Shown here: one piece after another, positions 7,396-15,055 of the stretch
Layout: every line of letters starts with the position of its first letter
How positions within the stretch are numbered: position 1 is the stretch's first letter
Assembly: GCA_044224215.1 (NCBI GenBank)
Contig: JBGAKX010000020.1
Span: 1 to 44,752 of the forward strand
Reading direction: 5' to 3'
DNA: 44,752 nt
Origin: DAOMFM01 sp035429825
GTDB taxonomy: Bacteria > Acidobacteriota > Blastocatellia > UBA7656 > JADIYM01
The notes under the pieces: generated by a model
Told to the model about the DNA's origin: nothing
The model's input: only the letters and a program-made list of their open reading frames with translations
The model's database searches: none
Made by a program: the position numbers and the translations under genes

Positions 7396-8751
7396 ATGGA
7401 CGAGCAGACGGGTGACCAGAGCGTGAACGAGTCTTCCACGTACGCGAGTGACCGGCGCCAGGCGGGCGACGACGTGCTGGATGCCGTCGTTACGCGCGAG
7501 TCGAGATTTGTGATCCTGAACCTTGGTGCGCTCCTGTCGCTGGTGCTTGTGCACGTTGCGGTGCTGCCCGTGCTCGGCTCGCCGTCCTCCATGGTCCTCT
7601 GGGCGTTCGGTGCGCGGATTGTCATGCTGATTGGCGAACTACGGTGGCTGCGCACGCGCCAAGGCGCGGCCCAGGTTCCGCTCATTCGAGCGTATGCAAA
7701 CGCATCGCTTCTCTTCACAATCGCCTTTGCGTTCGTTGTGTCGATCGTCGGAGGGACCGAAGACTCGCACTATTCGATCCTGATGGTCACACCGATCATC
7801 GCGGCGGCGTTCAGGTTCTCGTTACCTGCGACGATCTGTGTGGCGGCCGTCGCGTCCGCATTCACCGTCCTGCAGGTGTGGCTCTACGAGACACTGCACC
7901 CGCCGATACGCGGGAGCGAGTTCTTTGAAGCAGCCACGGTCGCACTCATCTTCCTTATCGTGGGGTTCGTCGTCTGGCAGCTCGTCAACCAGCTGCGATC
8001 GGACTCGGCAAAGCTCGCGGCAAGTCTCGTCGAGCTCGAGCGCACCCGTGACCGGCTCGTGGAAGAGGAGAAGCTCGCTGCGATCGGCAGACTCTCGAGC
8101 GCGATCGCGCACGAAATCCGGAATCCCGTGGCGATGATCTCGAGCTCGCTCGCGACCGCCGCTCGCGGAGCGTCCGGTCCAGAGCTGCGGGACGAAATGC
8201 TCTCGATTGCATCCGAGGAAGCGGCACGGCTCGAAAAGCTGACTACGGATTTCCTCTCGTATGCGTGGTCACGACCACTCGATCGCAGGCCGGTCGAGAT
8301 GTCGACCGTGCTCGGCTATGTCGTCGATCTTGCGAAGTCCCGTGCGGCGGACTGTGCGATCGAGATCACGATCGAATGTCGGGGCACGGCTACCGTGCAG
8401 ATCGATCAGTTTCAAATCCATCAGGCGTTGCTGAACCTTGTCAGCAATGCAATCGAAGCCACCGCGCCTGGTGGCAAGGTCGTGCTTGGTTGTTCCGAGA
8501 TAGACGACGAGCGCATCGCTGTTTCCGTCGAGAATGCCGGTCATGCCATCCCGTCGACGCTCGTCGAACGAGTGTTCGAGCCATTCTTCACGACGAAACA
8601 GTCGGGCACAGGACTGGGACTCGGCATTTCGAGAAACATCGTCCTCGCACACGGGGGAGACCTTTCACTGACAGTCAATGAAAACGGACGTGTCCGGTTT
8701 ACCGTGACGCTGCCTCGTCGCGAACGGACGTCCGAAGAACACGAAGAGTGA
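7396..8751 (+). CDS. NtrB-like sensor histidine kinase
   Basis: A 451-residue membrane sensor kinase. An N-terminal block with about five or six helices (roughly residues 38-196) has no large extracellular domain, so sensing is likely within the membrane. A short coiled segment leads to the HisKA domain, with phospho-acceptor His239 in SSAIAHEIRNP. The ATPase domain has the N-box (LLNLVSNAIEA, Asn347 and Asn351) and the GTGLGLG box (404-410). The G1 box reads VENAGHAIP, so the usual DxGxG aspartate is replaced by Asn, a variant seen in this kinase class. The ATG at 7396 is preferred over a TTG at 7381. A TAAAAT at 7375-7380 may be a -10 box. The response-regulator gene begins 4 bases after the stop, so the two form one operon. 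Confidence 0.88.
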   Translation: MDEQTGDQSVNESSTYASDRRQAGDDVLDAVVTRESRFVILNLGALLSLVLVHVAVLPVLGSPSSMVLWAFGARIVMLIGELRWLRTRQGAAQVPLIRAYANASLLFTIAFAFVVSIVGGTEDSHYSILMVTPIIAAAFRFSLPATICVAAVASAFTVLQVWLYETLHPPIRGSEFFEAATVALIFLIVGFVVWQLVNQLRSDSAKLAASLVELERTRDRLVEEEKLAAIGRLSSAIAHEIRNPVAMISSSLATAARGASGPELRDEMLSIASEEAARLEKLTTDFLSYAWSRPLDRRPVEMSTVLGYVVDLAKSRAADCAIEITIECRGTATVQIDQFQIHQALLNLVSNAIEATAPGGKVVLGCSEIDDERIAVSVENAGHAIPSTLVERVFEPFFTTKQSGTGLGLGISRNIVLAHGGDLSLTVNENGRVRFTVTLPRRERTSEEHEE

Positions 8752-8755
8752 CCGT

Positions 8756-10153
8756 ATGGCAAGAATTCTGATCGTCGACGACGAAGTGAACATGCGGCGC
8801 ATATTGTCGGTGGTGCTCACCGAGGACGGCCACACGATCATCGAGGCTGGATGTGTGGCGGATGCCATCGCAGCATTGAGGACATCGCCGGTCGACATCG
8901 TGATCACGGACCACCGGATGCCGGACGGCGACGGCTTTGACGTGCTCTCGGCGAGTCTCGACGCGGAGCCGCTCGTTCCGGTCGTATTCCTGACGGCATT
9001 TGCCACGCTCGAGCTCGCGGTCGACGCGATGCGGCGCGGTGCGTTCGACTTCGTGACGAAGCCGTTCGTGCCCGATGTCGTCTGCGCGACCGTTCGCCGC
9101 GCGTCTGAGCGTTCCGAACTGCTGCGAGAGAACCTGCGCTTGAAGGGCGAGGTGCAGCGTCTTGGATTTGACGAGTCGATCATCGGCACCAGCGCTCCGA
9201 TGCGCGCGTTGCTCGACACGATCGTGCGGGTTGCACCGACCAATGCCACGGTGCTGATCATGGGCGAAACCGGGACGGGCAAGGAACTGGTCGCTCGTGC
9301 CATCCACCGGCGAAGTGCACGCGGAAGCGCGTCGTTTGTGGCGGTCAATTGCGCGGCGTTCCCCGAGACACTCCTCGACAGTGAGCTCTTTGGTCACGAG
9401 AAGGGGGCGTTCACCGGGGCCGATCGCCCACGCCAGGGACTCTTCGAGGCTGCGCACCGAGGGACGCTGTTTCTCGACGAAGCTGGAGAGATGCCGGCCT
9501 CGCTTCAGGCCAAGCTGCTGCGTGTCCTGGCGGAAGGCCAGATCACCCGCGTCGGTTCGACCGCTCAGCGAGCGGTCGACGTGCGCATCATCGCGGCGAC
9601 GCATCGCAATCTTGAACAGCGCGTCAGAGACGGCCTGTTTCGCGACGATCTGTACTACAGGTTGTCGGTTGTGCCGGTGAGCGTACCGCCGCTCAGAGAC
9701 CGGCGCGACGACATTCCGCTCCTTGTCGATCACTATCTCGCTGCCACGGCGAGGGACCTCGGCCTTCCCCCGAGACGGGTTCACCCGCAGGCGATGTCAA
9801 AACTCGTGCACTATGCCTTTCCGGGAAACGTCCGGGAGTTACGGAACCTTCTCGAGCGAGCGTGCATTCTTGCGCGCGGCGACGAGATCGGCCCTGACGA
9901 CCTCGTGCTCGGAGCTACGGGGGCATCGCTCACGACCGACACGGACGAGTTGCGGCGCAGCTGGCAGGTGTCGCTCCCTGCGAGTGTCGATCTCCGAGCC
10001 ACTCTCGAAACGGTGGAGCACGAGCTGATGTGCCGCGCGCTCGATGCCGCAGGGGGCGTGCAGGCTGAGGCGGCGCGAAGTCTCGGCCTGTCACGGAGCG
10101 ACCTTGCCTACAAGTTGAAGAAGTACGCGCACAAGCCGGGGCACACGACGTAG
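8756..10153 (+). CDS. NtrC-family sigma-54-dependent response regulator
   Basis: A 465-residue three-domain activator. The receiver has the acidic pair D8-D9, phospho-acceptor Asp52 (DIVITDHRMPDGDG) and the switch lysine in TKPF. The central AAA+ domain has Walker A GETGTGKE (170-177), the sigma-54-contacting GAFTGA loop (217-222), Walker B TLFLDE (237-242) and the FRDDLYYRL arginine region. The C-terminal Fis-type helix-turn-helix (AARSLGLSRSDLAYKLKKY) binds enhancer sites. It is coupled to the kinase gene, 4 bases apart. The presence of all motifs means it should remodel sigma-54 polymerase. Two -24/-12 promoters lie within 2 kb, one upstream of the divergent rubrerythrin operon and one at 10818-10832, and are the obvious first targets. 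Enhancer sites could not be picked out by eye. Confidence 0.93.
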   Translation: MARILIVDDEVNMRRILSVVLTEDGHTIIEAGCVADAIAALRTSPVDIVITDHRMPDGDGFDVLSASLDAEPLVPVVFLTAFATLELAVDAMRRGAFDFVTKPFVPDVVCATVRRASERSELLRENLRLKGEVQRLGFDESIIGTSAPMRALLDTIVRVAPTNATVLIMGETGTGKELVARAIHRRSARGSASFVAVNCAAFPETLLDSELFGHEKGAFTGADRPRQGLFEAAHRGTLFLDEAGEMPASLQAKLLRVLAEGQITRVGSTAQRAVDVRIIAATHRNLEQRVRDGLFRDDLYYRLSVVPVSVPPLRDRRDDIPLLVDHYLAATARDLGLPPRRVHPQAMSKLVHYAFPGNVRELRNLLERACILARGDEIGPDDLVLGATGASLTTDTDELRRSWQVSLPASVDLRATLETVEHELMCRALDAAGGVQAEAARSLGLSRSDLAYKLKKYAHKPGHTT

Positions 10154-10154
10154 G

Positions 10155-10177
10155 GTCGTGGAGTTACTCTCCATGAC
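10155..10177 (+). terminator. Hairpin directly after the response-regulator gene
   Basis: GTCGTGGAG and CTCCATGAC form a 9-bp stem (one G-U pair in RNA) with a 5-base loop, starting one base after the stop codon. There is no T-run. It probably limits read-through into the PepSY-like gene, which would then have its own promoter; no convincing promoter is visible in 10178-10260. Confidence 0.45.
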
Positions 10178-10260
10178 GCGTGTATTCACCGTGCGTTTAG
10201 ACAGTCGCTGCTAGGATCGCGCCGCCCAATCACAGTCGGCACATCAATTGGAGGCGGACC

Positions 10261-10728
10261 ATGCGCGTATCAGTCAGCACGGCCATCGCGATCGCAGCCG
10301 GACTCGTCATCGCAAGCACGGCGATCGGTCAGGAACGAAGCATCAAGCGGTCCCAACTGCCCGCGGCCGTCGAAAAGACCGTTGCGGCGAACGCGGCGAA
10401 TGCCAGGGTTCGCGGCTTCTCGGAGGAGAAGGAGAACGGGCAGACGTTCTACGAGGCGGAGTTCGTCGTCGACGGGCATTCAAGGGACATCCTGATGGAC
10501 CCGGACGGGACCATCGCCGAAATCGAGGAGCAGGTGCCGCTCGACAAGCTTCCGGCGAACGTGCGGGCCGGCATCGTGGCACAGGCCGGCAAGGGGAAGA
10601 TCACCAGCGTCGAGTCGATCACAAAGCACGACGCGATCGTTGCGTACGAGGCGCACATTCTGACCGGGAAGAAGCATACCGAGATTCAGGTGGGCCCGGA
10701 CGGCAAGAAGCTCGACCACGAGGAGTAG
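10261..10728 (+). CDS. Periplasmic PepSY-like protein
   Basis: A 155-residue exported protein with a signal peptide (about residues 1-23, ending TAIGQ) and two PepSY-like alpha/beta units. Each has a helix (LPAAVEKTVAANA; LPANVRAGIVAQA) followed by strands with the YEAEFVVDG / YEAHILTGKKHTEIQVG pattern and a DPDG or GPDGK turn. This matches the PepSY-like/DUF2874 group of small periplasmic proteins, for which binding or inhibitor roles are proposed but not established. A GGAGG sits just before the ATG. It lies 107 bases after the response regulator on the same strand, separated by a hairpin, and is closed by a strong terminator, so it is probably its own transcript. Its place inside the NtrBC cluster suggests an envelope function. 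Confidence 0.75.
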   Translation: MRVSVSTAIAIAAGLVIASTAIGQERSIKRSQLPAAVEKTVAANAANARVRGFSEEKENGQTFYEAEFVVDGHSRDILMDPDGTIAEIEEQVPLDKLPANVRAGIVAQAGKGKITSVESITKHDAIVAYEAHILTGKKHTEIQVGPDGKKLDHEE

Positions 10729-10764
10729 GCCGCGAGCGACGACGCGTGGAGTGACGGCGAATCG

Positions 10765-10800
10765 GGGCGGGGGCCATTGGCCTCCGCCCTTTCGTTTGTT
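10765..10800 (+). terminator. Rho-independent terminator after the PepSY-like gene
   Basis: An 11-bp GC-rich stem (10765-10775 with 10779-10789, one G-U pair) closes on an ATT loop and is followed by TTTCGTTTGTT. This is the best intrinsic terminator in the window, 37 bases after the stop at 10728. It isolates the PepSY-like gene from the next promoter. Confidence 0.75.
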
Positions 10801-10817
10801 GCCGCGAGTCGACGTGT

Positions 10818-10832
10818 CGGTACGCCGCTTGC
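10818..10832 (+). promoter_or_regulatory. Probable sigma-54 (-24/-12) promoter
   Basis: CGGTACGCCGCTTGC keeps the GG-N10-GC frame, the ACG of the -24 box and the full TTGC of the -12 box; 9 of 11 conserved positions fit. Transcription would start near 10844, right at a CCGGGAC/GTCCCGG inverted repeat (10844-10859), giving a leader of about 70 bases before the ATG at 10914. It follows a strong terminator, which is where a new promoter is needed. Confidence 0.55.
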
Positions 10833-10913
10833 GTAGGCCCGCTACCGGGACACGTCCCGGATGGCGGCGAGTCGACGAACGACTCGGGCGGTTGCCTGCA
10901 CAAGGAGAATCTG

Positions 10914-11309
10914 ATGCTCAAGAACTGTCTGTCCGTGGTGCTCATTGGTCTATTGCTCCCCGCGCTGTCGGCGCGCCCGGTCTTCGCGGAAACAAAGGAG
11001 GACAAGCAGGCGCGCTCGACCCAGAAGGTGAAAGACGCGATCGCAAAGCTCGGCGTCGGTGAACAAGCCAATGTAAGCGTCACGCTGCGTGACAAGTCGA
11101 AGCGGGCCGGGTACGTCAGCGAAGTCCACGACGCCTCGTTCGTGATCACCGATCGTCAGACGCAGCAGAAATCGGACATACGCTACGCCGACGTGACAAA
11201 GGTCAAGGGCCACAACATGTCGACCGGCGCAAAGATCGCCATTGGTATCGGAATCGGTGCGGCTGCGCTCCTGGCCGTCCTCATCATCGGCTTGTCACAA
11301 CTTGACTGA
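10914..11309 (+). CDS. Small exported protein with Sm-like core and C-terminal membrane helix
   Basis: A 131-residue protein that I cannot name. Residues 1-25 form a signal peptide. A short charged helix follows (EDKQARSTQKVKDAIAKLG), then a beta-rich core of about 50 residues (VTLRDKSKRAGYVSEVHD, SFVITDRQTQQKSDIRYADV). Its layout resembles a small Sm-like or SH3-like barrel. The C-terminus is a glycine-rich membrane helix (AIGIGIGAAALLAVLIIGL). AAGGAG stands before the ATG. Short proteins of this layout recur in acidobacterial genomes without known function. The gene stands alone behind a terminator and a probable sigma-54 promoter next to a sigma-54 activator, so it is a candidate member of that regulon; this is inference. 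Confidence 0.65.
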   Translation: MLKNCLSVVLIGLLLPALSARPVFAETKEDKQARSTQKVKDAIAKLGVGEQANVSVTLRDKSKRAGYVSEVHDASFVITDRQTQQKSDIRYADVTKVKGHNMSTGAKIAIGIGIGAAALLAVLIIGLSQLD

Positions 11310-11360
11310 GTCGCGAGTCTGGACGGTACGATCTCGAATCATTTCGTGGTTGGGAATGCC

Positions 11361-11765
11361 GTGAACGAGACAACGAACAAGCAGACGGTGCGCGACTATG
11401 TCGCGGCGTTCAACGCAGCGGATTTCGAGCGGTTGCGCGAACTGCACACCGAGGACGCCGTGATTCGTGGCGTTCTCGGGTGGGGCAACATCGACGAGGT
11501 CATACCAGTCTGGAAGATGCTGCACGACGCGTTCGCGATCACGCTCCACGTCGAGTCGCTCGTCGAGGAGGGAACCACGGTTGCCGCGTTGTACACCGAG
11601 CGCGGGCGGTCCGTGGGACCCTTCCGCGGCCAGGAGCCGACCGGCAAGGAGTACGAGATCGTGGCGATGGAATGGTACGAGATCGAGGGCGGCCGCATTC
11701 GGCGACGCTGGGGCGCTCGGGACTCCGGTGCCCAGCAGCGGCAGATGGGGCTCGCGCCGCTATAG
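11361..11765 (+). CDS. SnoaL-like/NTF2-fold protein
   Basis: A 134-residue protein of the SnoaL/NTF2-like cone fold, seen from KQTVRDYVAAFNAADFERL at the start, LHTEDAVIRGVLGWGNIDEV, and the closing VAMEWYEIEGGRIRRRWGARD strands. The family includes small cyclases, isomerases and non-catalytic binding proteins, so no reaction can be given. The GTG at 11361 is preferred because TTGGGA lies just upstream and the family N-terminus starts there; another in-frame GTG lies at 11346 without a ribosome binding site. Its stop abuts the stop of the convergent PD40 gene: the six bases CTATAG contain both. No export signal is seen, so it is probably cytoplasmic. Confidence 0.72.
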   Translation: MNETTNKQTVRDYVAAFNAADFERLRELHTEDAVIRGVLGWGNIDEVIPVWKMLHDAFAITLHVESLVEEGTTVAALYTERGRSVGPFRGQEPTGKEYEIVAMEWYEIEGGRIRRRWGARDSGAQQRQMGLAPL

Positions 11766-12689
11766 CGGCATGACCAGGATGCCGATTGTCTCGCCCCGCT
11801 CCCGGTTGAACACGACCCACTTCCCGTCGGGTGAGACGCTTGGCCGTGCGTCGAAGAAACCGGCTGGCGGAAACGAGACCTGACGCGAGTGTGAGCCGTC
11901 GGCGTTCATGACGTACAGTGCGAATGCATCCGCGCGCCTCGAGGCGAACACGATGTGCCCGCCGTCGGGAGTCCAGCATGGCCAGCCGTCTGCGGGTGCG
12001 TCATTGGTTATGTTCACCGGTCCCGACCCGTCGCGACTGCAAACGATGACGTCGTCGCGGCCGGCCGTGAGGTTTGTGAGGTAGACGAGCTTGTCGCCTC
12101 GCGGAGAGACCCGTGCGCAGGTGTCGTCATCGCTGCTGGATACGAGATGCCGGAGCGAACTGCCGTCGGCGTTCACCTCGAAGATCTGGAACTTGCTTCC
12201 GCCGCGGGTGGAGCTGAACAGAATCCTCGTTCCGGTCGGATCCCAGTATGGGTGGATGTCCCTGGCAGGATTGTTCGACACGTTCCGCAAGCCGGTGCCG
12301 TCGACGTTCATGCAGTAGACCTCTTCGTTCCCGTCGCGGTCCGAGACAAACGCGACCATCGTATTGTCCGGCGACCAATCCGGGAAGTTGCTGTTCGAAT
12401 TGCCCGTCGTCAGCTGCTTGCGGTTCGAGCCGTCCTTGTTCATCACGCAGACCTGCCACGTGCCCCCGCGATTTGATTGAAAGAGTATCCGCGAGCCGTC
12501 TTTGGACCAGTGCGGATACGCATTCTTGACGCCGTCCTCCCACACCAGGGTCTGTGGTGCCGATGCCGACTGCCGGTCGACTGGCTCGGCCGCAGACCTC
12601 GCCGCCGCGGAGGTGTACGAGATCGACAGCAGCGACACAACCGCCAGGATCAGGAACGAACGACGCATCAACTGTGCTTTGGCTCTCAT
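11760..12689 (-). CDS. Exported PD40/TolB-like beta-propeller protein
   Basis: A 309-residue protein with a signal peptide (about residues 1-30) and six PD40-type blades. Each reads like WSxDGSRILFxSxRxG...VxxMNxDGSxxRxLT: KDGSRILFQSNRGG, PDNTMVAFVSDRDG, PTGTRILFSSTRGG, PRGDKLVYLTN, PDGGHIVFASRR and PDGKWVVFNRERG. This is the six-bladed propeller of the TolB family, but no TolB N-terminal domain or tol-pal genes accompany it, so I do not call it TolB. Free-standing propellers of this kind usually bind protein partners in the periplasm. The ATG at 12689 is chosen because GGAGGT precedes it at close spacing; a GTG 18 bases upstream would place the ribosome binding site inside the gene. Confidence 0.8.
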   Translation of the reverse strand: MRAKAQLMRRSFLILAVVSLLSISYTSAAARSAAEPVDRQSASAPQTLVWEDGVKNAYPHWSKDGSRILFQSNRGGTWQVCVMNKDGSNRKQLTTGNSNSNFPDWSPDNTMVAFVSDRDGNEEVYCMNVDGTGLRNVSNNPARDIHPYWDPTGTRILFSSTRGGSKFQIFEVNADGSSLRHLVSSSDDDTCARVSPRGDKLVYLTNLTAGRDDVIVCSRDGSGPVNITNDAPADGWPCWTPDGGHIVFASRRADAFALYVMNADGSHSRQVSFPPAGFFDARPSVSPDGKWVVFNRERGETIGILVMPL

Positions 12690-12828
12690 CGTTACCTCCG
12701 CTGACACTACCGCGGTGACTCATCGGTTCACCACCCACGAGGTCAAACGATTACAAGGGGCTCATCTGACAGATCGCCGACCGCCTTATTGCGAGGAGGG
12801 TATGAGTGGGACCTTCGCTGAATGACAT

Positions 12829-12881
12829 GGCGGGTCGGGCCCTCGGTCCGGCGGTAGCCCGCCGCGACCGAGGAACCCGCC
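12829..12881. terminator. Long hairpin downstream of the Ig/PKD protein gene
   Basis: Three stacked arms, GGCGGGT/ACCCGCC, CCTCGGTC/GACCGAGG and a GCGG core, fold into one long hairpin just after the end of the minus-strand gene at 12890. There is no T-run on either strand. Position and length suggest a transcript end. The remaining gap 12690-12828 shows no gene. Confidence 0.5.
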
Positions 12882-12889
12882 CGTGACAT

Positions 12890-14467
12890 CTACTTCTTCG
12901 TGGCAGTAACGGTCACCGAATCGGGGCCGCTGTTCACCGTTCCGTCGTTGACGACGAGTGTGACCACATACGTCCCGGGTTTGTCCACTTTGAACGTCGG
13001 ATGTGACGTCGTGGCGCCGCTCAGCGTGGCCTTGCTATGAGCGGGTGTGACCGTCATCACCCAGCTGTAGGTCAGCGCGTCGCCGTCAATATCCGAGCTT
13101 GCATCGCCGTTCAGCGCGACGAAGTCGTGCTTCGCAATGATCTGATCCGGACCGGCGTTCGCCACCGGCGGGTCGTTGACTGGCGTGACTGTAACGTCAA
13201 CTGCGGCGGTGCTTGTCCCGCCCTTGCCGTCACTGATCGTGTACGAGAAACCGCCGGCTCCATTGAAGTCCGGCGTCGGCGTGAACTGCACGTCGCTCCC
13301 GACAAGCGCGACAACGCCGCCAGCGGGATCCTGCGCAGAGATGACGGTGAGCAGATCTCCGTTTGCGTCCGAATCATTCGCCAAAAGCGACGCGAAGCTT
13401 ATGTTCAACGCGACGTCTTCGGCCGTGGTTGCCGCGTCGGGGCCTGCCACAGGGTCTGTGTTCGGTGACAGCGCACCGGCGAGGTTGACCGCGACGTTCT
13501 GCGTGCCAATCAGAATGCCCACTGCTTCAGGGCAGTTGTCGGGATTGTCACACAGGGCTTCGTGAGTCTCGGGGTCGTAGGCTCCTGTGTACGCATAGAA
13601 CTCGAATCGGCGGCTGACGGCTTCGTTACCCGCGCCGACCTCCGCCGCTCCTCCGAATTCCTGTTCGCCGGGGTTTCCGACCTCCGACTGCATCAACACC
13701 CACTCCATTTCGACTTCGGCAGGCTCGTTGGGAACGATGTCCACGTTCGGATCATCGATGACCATGTGGTTCAGATCATCCTCCTGAAGCCCACTTGGAA
13801 GTTCGGTCACGAACACCTTTGCCCATATGGCGTCGCCAAAATCGTAGCCATCAGGCGCGGGAGGGGCGACGACGGCTGCAGCGATGGGCTGGCCACCAGG
13901 CACCGCTGGGGGTGTGACGTTCCAGACCGGCGCCGGAAGCGGCGGACTCGTGCCGAACGGATTCAGGACGCCGGGAGCCGTCTCGACCAGCCACCGATAC
14001 GTTGTCTTGGTTGGCGTCGCGTTCAACGAGGCGCCAAAGTGATCGCATCCGCACGAGAAGTACAGCGCCGGATCCGAGACGCCGCCGGTCCAGCACGAGT
14101 GCCCCTGCGTTGGCAGAAATGGCGGTGCCGTGAACGGCGTTGTTGCACTCCACGAGTGCGTGTTGGTGTCGTACGTCGCGGCGTAGCGAATGATCACGCC
14201 CGTGTTCCCTGGGTTGGGAACAACGGTCGGGTCGCCGTAGCGCTGGTAGGGTGCGCCAAACGTATAGGCAACGTCGGCAACTGAAATGCCTTCCAGCTCG
14301 ATTTCGAAGCCGTGGCAATCCCCGCCCGTGTCGTTGATGACGTCAAAATTGTCCAGTGTCCCGTACGTGATCTGCGCATTCGCGATGGGGGCTTCGCTGC
14401 AGACAAAGAACAGGAGCAGCGACAGGACCAACGACGAGACAGATACAATCGAGATTGGATGATGCAT
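12890..14467 (-). CDS. Secreted protein with cadherin-like (Ig-fold) and PKD domains
   Basis: A 525-residue exported protein. A signal peptide occupies about residues 1-31. A unique N-terminal region of roughly 300 residues follows, rich in aromatic and cysteine residues (SCWTGG, FSCGCDHFG, CDNPDNCPEA). Next comes a cadherin-like Ig domain (TTAEDVALNISFASLLANDS, DVQFTPTPDFNG, FSYTISDGKGGTSTA), then a C-terminal PKD-like domain (PVANAGPDQ, DIDGDALTYSWVM, GTYVVTLVVNDG). The tandem is common in large surface proteins and suggests adhesion or a scaffold. No catalytic motif is visible in the N-terminal part, which I do not recognise. The ATG at 14467 is where the signal peptide starts; the frame is open 93 bases further up but those residues are not export-like. 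No sorting signal ends the protein. Confidence 0.75.
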   Translation of the reverse strand: MHHPISIVSVSSLVLSLLLFFVCSEAPIANAQITYGTLDNFDVINDTGGDCHGFEIELEGISVADVAYTFGAPYQRYGDPTVVPNPGNTGVIIRYAATYDTNTHSWSATTPFTAPPFLPTQGHSCWTGGVSDPALYFSCGCDHFGASLNATPTKTTYRWLVETAPGVLNPFGTSPPLPAPVWNVTPPAVPGGQPIAAAVVAPPAPDGYDFGDAIWAKVFVTELPSGLQEDDLNHMVIDDPNVDIVPNEPAEVEMEWVLMQSEVGNPGEQEFGGAAEVGAGNEAVSRRFEFYAYTGAYDPETHEALCDNPDNCPEAVGILIGTQNVAVNLAGALSPNTDPVAGPDAATTAEDVALNISFASLLANDSDANGDLLTVISAQDPAGGVVALVGSDVQFTPTPDFNGAGGFSYTISDGKGGTSTAAVDVTVTPVNDPPVANAGPDQIIAKHDFVALNGDASSDIDGDALTYSWVMTVTPAHSKATLSGATTSHPTFKVDKPGTYVVTLVVNDGTVNSGPDSVTVTATKK

Positions 14468-14623
14468 GTATGAGGCGGGTGGTCGAACAAGACCGAATGA
14501 TGTCGACGGTCTCGTTGTCAACGGAATGCACGATCGCGGCCTCCCGCCAGGCCATCTCATGAAACCTCACGCAAGGCTCGTGCCCAGGAACTCGGATCGT
14601 AGTCAACGCGACATGCGCGCAAG

Positions 14624-15040
14624 GTGTCGGAATTCCGGGGGCGACGGGCGTTTCCTGGTGCGCCGTCCCGCGCGAATTTGCGCAACCGTGCGGTGATTCA
14701 CGCGCCTTCGCTTGTCGCCTTCAGCGAGCCAAATCAGAAGCGGTGTGTCCGGTATCGGACACCTTCGTCCGATCGCGAACAGCGTGTATGCCGTTGGGCC
14801 CTGTGGATGCAACAGACGTTTCGCGATGCGCTTCCGGCGTACGAGGATGTGATCACGGATCTTGTGGCCGCGGGACTCCTCGTCGCGGCATGGCGCATCG
14901 TGCCGGGAGAGAACGATCGGGGCCTGGGGCTCACGGTCGTCCGCGAGATTCTCGGCCGCCATTGCTTCGAGTTCTCGCTGGCGTGCGATGGCGACGGACC
15001 CACGTGCTTTCGCATCGGGTTTGGCCGGAACCGCGCGTAG
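14624..15040 (+). CDS. Hypothetical protein, weakly supported
   Basis: The frame is open for 138 codons from a GTG at 14624, but only the last 77 (from an ATG at 14809) look like protein: FRDALPAYEDVITDLVAAGLLVAAWRIV and then a short alpha/beta stretch ending CFRIGFGRNRA. Codon choice there is GC-ended like the neighbours. I recognise no family. No good ribosome binding site precedes either start. A perfect palindrome (14745-14762) lies inside the upstream half, which favours the shorter gene or a decayed one. The region 14468-14623 shows no gene. Confidence 0.35.
   Translation: MSEFRGRRAFPGAPSRANLRNRAVIHAPSLVAFSEPNQKRCVRYRTPSSDREQRVCRWALWMQQTFRDALPAYEDVITDLVAAGLLVAAWRIVPGENDRGLGLTVVREILGRHCFEFSLACDGDGPTCFRIGFGRNRA
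14745..14762. promoter_or_regulatory. Perfect inverted repeat, candidate operator
   Basis: GTGTCCG and CGGACAC are separated by GTAT, an 18-base perfect dyad. It lies in the low-quality part between the Ig/PKD gene and the small hypothetical gene. The two-fold symmetry and 4-base spacer are typical of a dimeric regulator site, but an RNA hairpin is equally possible. No well-formed promoter could be placed beside it. Confidence 0.4.
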
Positions 15041-15055
15041 GCTGTCTCGGCACGA

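Noticed and set aside
10237..10251. CGGCACATCAATTGG as a sigma-54 promoter for the PepSY-like gene
   Set aside because: The -12 element is TTGG instead of TTGC, and a start 12 bases downstream would fall inside the gene; the match overlaps the ribosome binding site.
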